Below, piece by piece: positions 62,185 to 64,000 of a stretch of DNA of 64,000 nucleotides (position 1 is its first letter; each line of letters begins with the position of its first letter). Origin of the DNA: Daphnia carinata (lineage: Eukaryota; Arthropoda; Branchiopoda; Diplostraca; Daphniidae); the NCBI RefSeq assembly GCF_022539665.2, contig NC_081331.1, positions 11,192,638-11,256,637 on the forward strand. Direction: 5' to 3'. The notes below the pieces were generated by a model. That model searched no databases. It saw only the letters and a program-made list of their open reading frames with translations, and was not told the DNA's origin. Made by a program: the position numbers and the translations under genes.

Positions 62185-62938
62185 GGTGTAATAGGATGCT
62201 CTACAATTGTTAAATAATACAATCTGACAATATTAAGAGTTGCCTTATACGTAGTTACCACGTATTCTTTATTTAAACAGCAATGAAAAATAGCAATTAA
62301 AGCTGAATAACTTTGGCTTGGACTGAGCCGCTTATCAACGCCCAAAATGAATGTTGTGATTGAATGAAAAGATAAAAATTAAAAAAAAAATTTATGTTAC
62401 CTGTTTTGTGCTGAAGAAGCCGGATTTGCGCCTTCAGAACTTACCATAATGCCACTAGAAAAACAAAGTGTGCAGCACCATCCTCATTAAGCTTCGTACT
62501 GCATAGATGCGCACTTGTGGAATGTCATACATGTTTGTTGTAACTTCCGGGCTGTCTCAAAAATGACGAGCACCAACAGGATCGCGGAAATCCAGCCAAA
62601 CCGCAGATATAATTTCCCCTAGATAAACAAACTGCGGTCGACAAAATTAACTTCTCCTAATCTGTACTAATAAACTTATTTTTTTTTTAAATAACAGGGA
62701 GAAATGAGGTTGAAGATTCGTAGGCAAACTTGACATCAATGTAACTAACGTTTAATGACTCGTCGTAATCGATCAGAGAGGTTTTGAACTGTTGCGAGAT
62801 TTCAGGCAAAGCAAGTATTTAAATAGCTAAAGTCGATAAGATTTTTAATTCCATTTTATTAATCGACTTTTACGGCATTGCATGTGAGAGTCAACACACT
62901 GAGCCATTTTCATACACCTACACAGATAAGGGAGGGAT
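62185..62938. other. Intergenic between bestrophin G and the GNAT gene
   Basis: About 750 bp, AT-rich, upstream of G and downstream of the GNAT gene. No element recognised. Confidence 0.45.
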
Positions 62939-63670
62939 TCAAATTTTGCGAGCCATCAGACGTCCAACACTATGCCCAGGGATATTAGCCAAAGGTAACT
63001 CTCCTTCGTATCTAAAGTCATCATATGTAACGCTCTTGAGAACATCGAAGCCCAACTTGGACACCGCTTTGGCCGTGTACGCGCTCAGCGCTTCCGTCCA
63101 AACGGCACCTGCTCCATGGGCTTTTGCGATGCGCAGTGAGAGTTCCACTAATCTCGTGGCCAAGCCTTGGCGGGTGTATCGTCCATCTACAGCGAGCGCA
63201 CCTATTTCCATTTTGATTTCCGTTTGGAAAATGGCGAAGATATCCACATCACGATTGATGTCTTCCAACACAGCTTTATGCAAACGACCAACGGGAATTT
63301 GCGCTGGATTGTTGCTTTTAGGAGCGTAGAGCTGATGATTGGCCCCATGTGTTGAAGTACGTTTTTTCATGTCGTTAATTGCAACTGCCACTATTTGATT
63401 GTGAAGACAAGCATCCCGCACGAGCAGCGAATAAGGTGCTTGGACGCATTCACGGACAATGTCGTCTACCCATTCGGGTCGTTTGGCTTCTTCGGATTCG
63501 TCATACAATGCAAGTTGGCGAATAGGTGCTAGCGGAAAGAAATGCTGGAGTAGAAATTCAAATATTTCTTGGCCGTCGTCCGGTTGGGCTATGTAGACAG
63601 TCAGCTCTTGTTGCCGCTCTACTGCCCGCTCCAATTGAAGTGGAAAGGTCAACGTGCTTTGCCCTCCCAT
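62939..63670 (-). CDS. Arylalkylamine N-acetyltransferase-like GNAT
   Basis: A single-exon frame of 243 codons (insect aaNATs are usually about 220-280 residues). The N-terminal half begins VYIAQPDDGQEIFEFLLQHFFPLAPIRQL, typical of the arthropod dopamine/arylalkylamine clade in which an early acidic residue participates in catalysis. Motif A is ALAVDGRYTRQGLATRL, with the R-Q-G-x-A pyrophosphate loop that binds acetyl-CoA. Motif B follows with WTEALSAYTAKAVSKLGF. Likely substrates are biogenic amines, in cuticle sclerotisation or neurotransmitter inactivation, but the substrate cannot be told from sequence. Confidence 0.82.
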   Translation of the reverse strand: MGGQSTLTFPLQLERAVERQQELTVYIAQPDDGQEIFEFLLQHFFPLAPIRQLALYDESEEAKRPEWVDDIVRECVQAPYSLLVRDACLHNQIVAVAINDMKKRTSTHGANHQLYAPKSNNPAQIPVGRLHKAVLEDINRDVDIFAIFQTEIKMEIGALAVDGRYTRQGLATRLVELSLRIAKAHGAGAVWTEALSAYTAKAVSKLGFDVLKSVTYDDFRYEGELPLANIPGHSVGRLMARKI

Positions 63671-64000
63671 TGCTAATTCTTTATTTATTTAAAAAAATTT
63701 AACTAAAGAACAAAAATAAAAAGATTCAATTGATTTAACAAAACAAACAAGTGGCAAAAAGCAAAACAATTTTCTTGAACGACGCAGCTATTTAGTTTTC
63801 GGTAGAGCACTTAGAAATGAAGTGAGAACACTGAAGCGAAATGGGGAATGTTTCAGATTTAAAGCAGCAAACCCAGTTGTGAGGCGTTGTTCGAGATTCG
63901 TAGGATTCTCTCCTAAAGAACCAAGTTGTGCGAGACGAAGGTCCAATGTCCGATGGAACACGAGTCAATGTCTAAAAAAAACAGATTACAGTTTACGTTT
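63671..64000. other. Upstream of the GNAT gene, window edge
   Basis: A-rich 5' flank of the minus-strand GNAT gene. No TATA box is evident. Nothing else recognised before the window ends. Confidence 0.4.

Noticed and set aside
1-64000. CRISPR arrays, prokaryotic operons, rRNA
   Set aside because: No regularly spaced short repeats, Shine-Dalgarno-led gene strings or rRNA-like conserved stretches. The window is clearly nuclear eukaryotic.

Overview
This is a eukaryotic, intron-rich nuclear window. Most introns are 55-90 bp, genes are densely packed on both strands, and the protein families look arthropod: a DUF4789-type secreted protein, an insect-type GNAT and a large array of divergent bestrophins. 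A branchiopod crustacean of the Daphnia type is the best guess, but that is inference from gene style and not a database match. Exon models were built by hand from splice sites and reading phase. Where complete exon coordinates are given, the total was checked to be a multiple of three.

Layout. 233-12147 (+) is a 17-exon cordon-bleu (COBL) actin-nucleator gene. 12643-13805 (-) is syntaxin-8, convergent with it. 14431-16118 (+) is a lone bestrophin with a 1-nt frameshift. 16119-23570 is repeat-rich and holds a roughly 5-kb near-perfect inverted repeat (17494-22485). Each arm carries a copy of a small coiled-coil gene, plus a 368-bp block that reads as 100 percent identical between arms. The loop carries three tRNA-like sequences. 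23571-24967 (-) is a secreted cysteine-rich DUF4789-like protein. 26564-33570 (-) is a very large secreted repeat protein. 34225-35951 (+) is a saccharopine dehydrogenase-like oxidoreductase (SCCPDH). 36099-41088 (-) is the Ski2 exosome helicase.

42074-62184 is an array of six more bestrophin genes, all on the minus strand. An intronless RRM gene (51480-52790, +) sits between the third and fourth. 62939-63670 (-) is an arylalkylamine N-acetyltransferase-like GNAT.

Functionally the window is a patchwork of housekeeping genes (vesicle fusion, RNA decay, lipid-droplet-type oxidoreductase, actin nucleation) around a lineage-specific expansion of anion-channel-like membrane proteins. The least explained parts are the palindromic element with its perfectly matched internal block, and the sequence and intron divergence of the bestrophin array.
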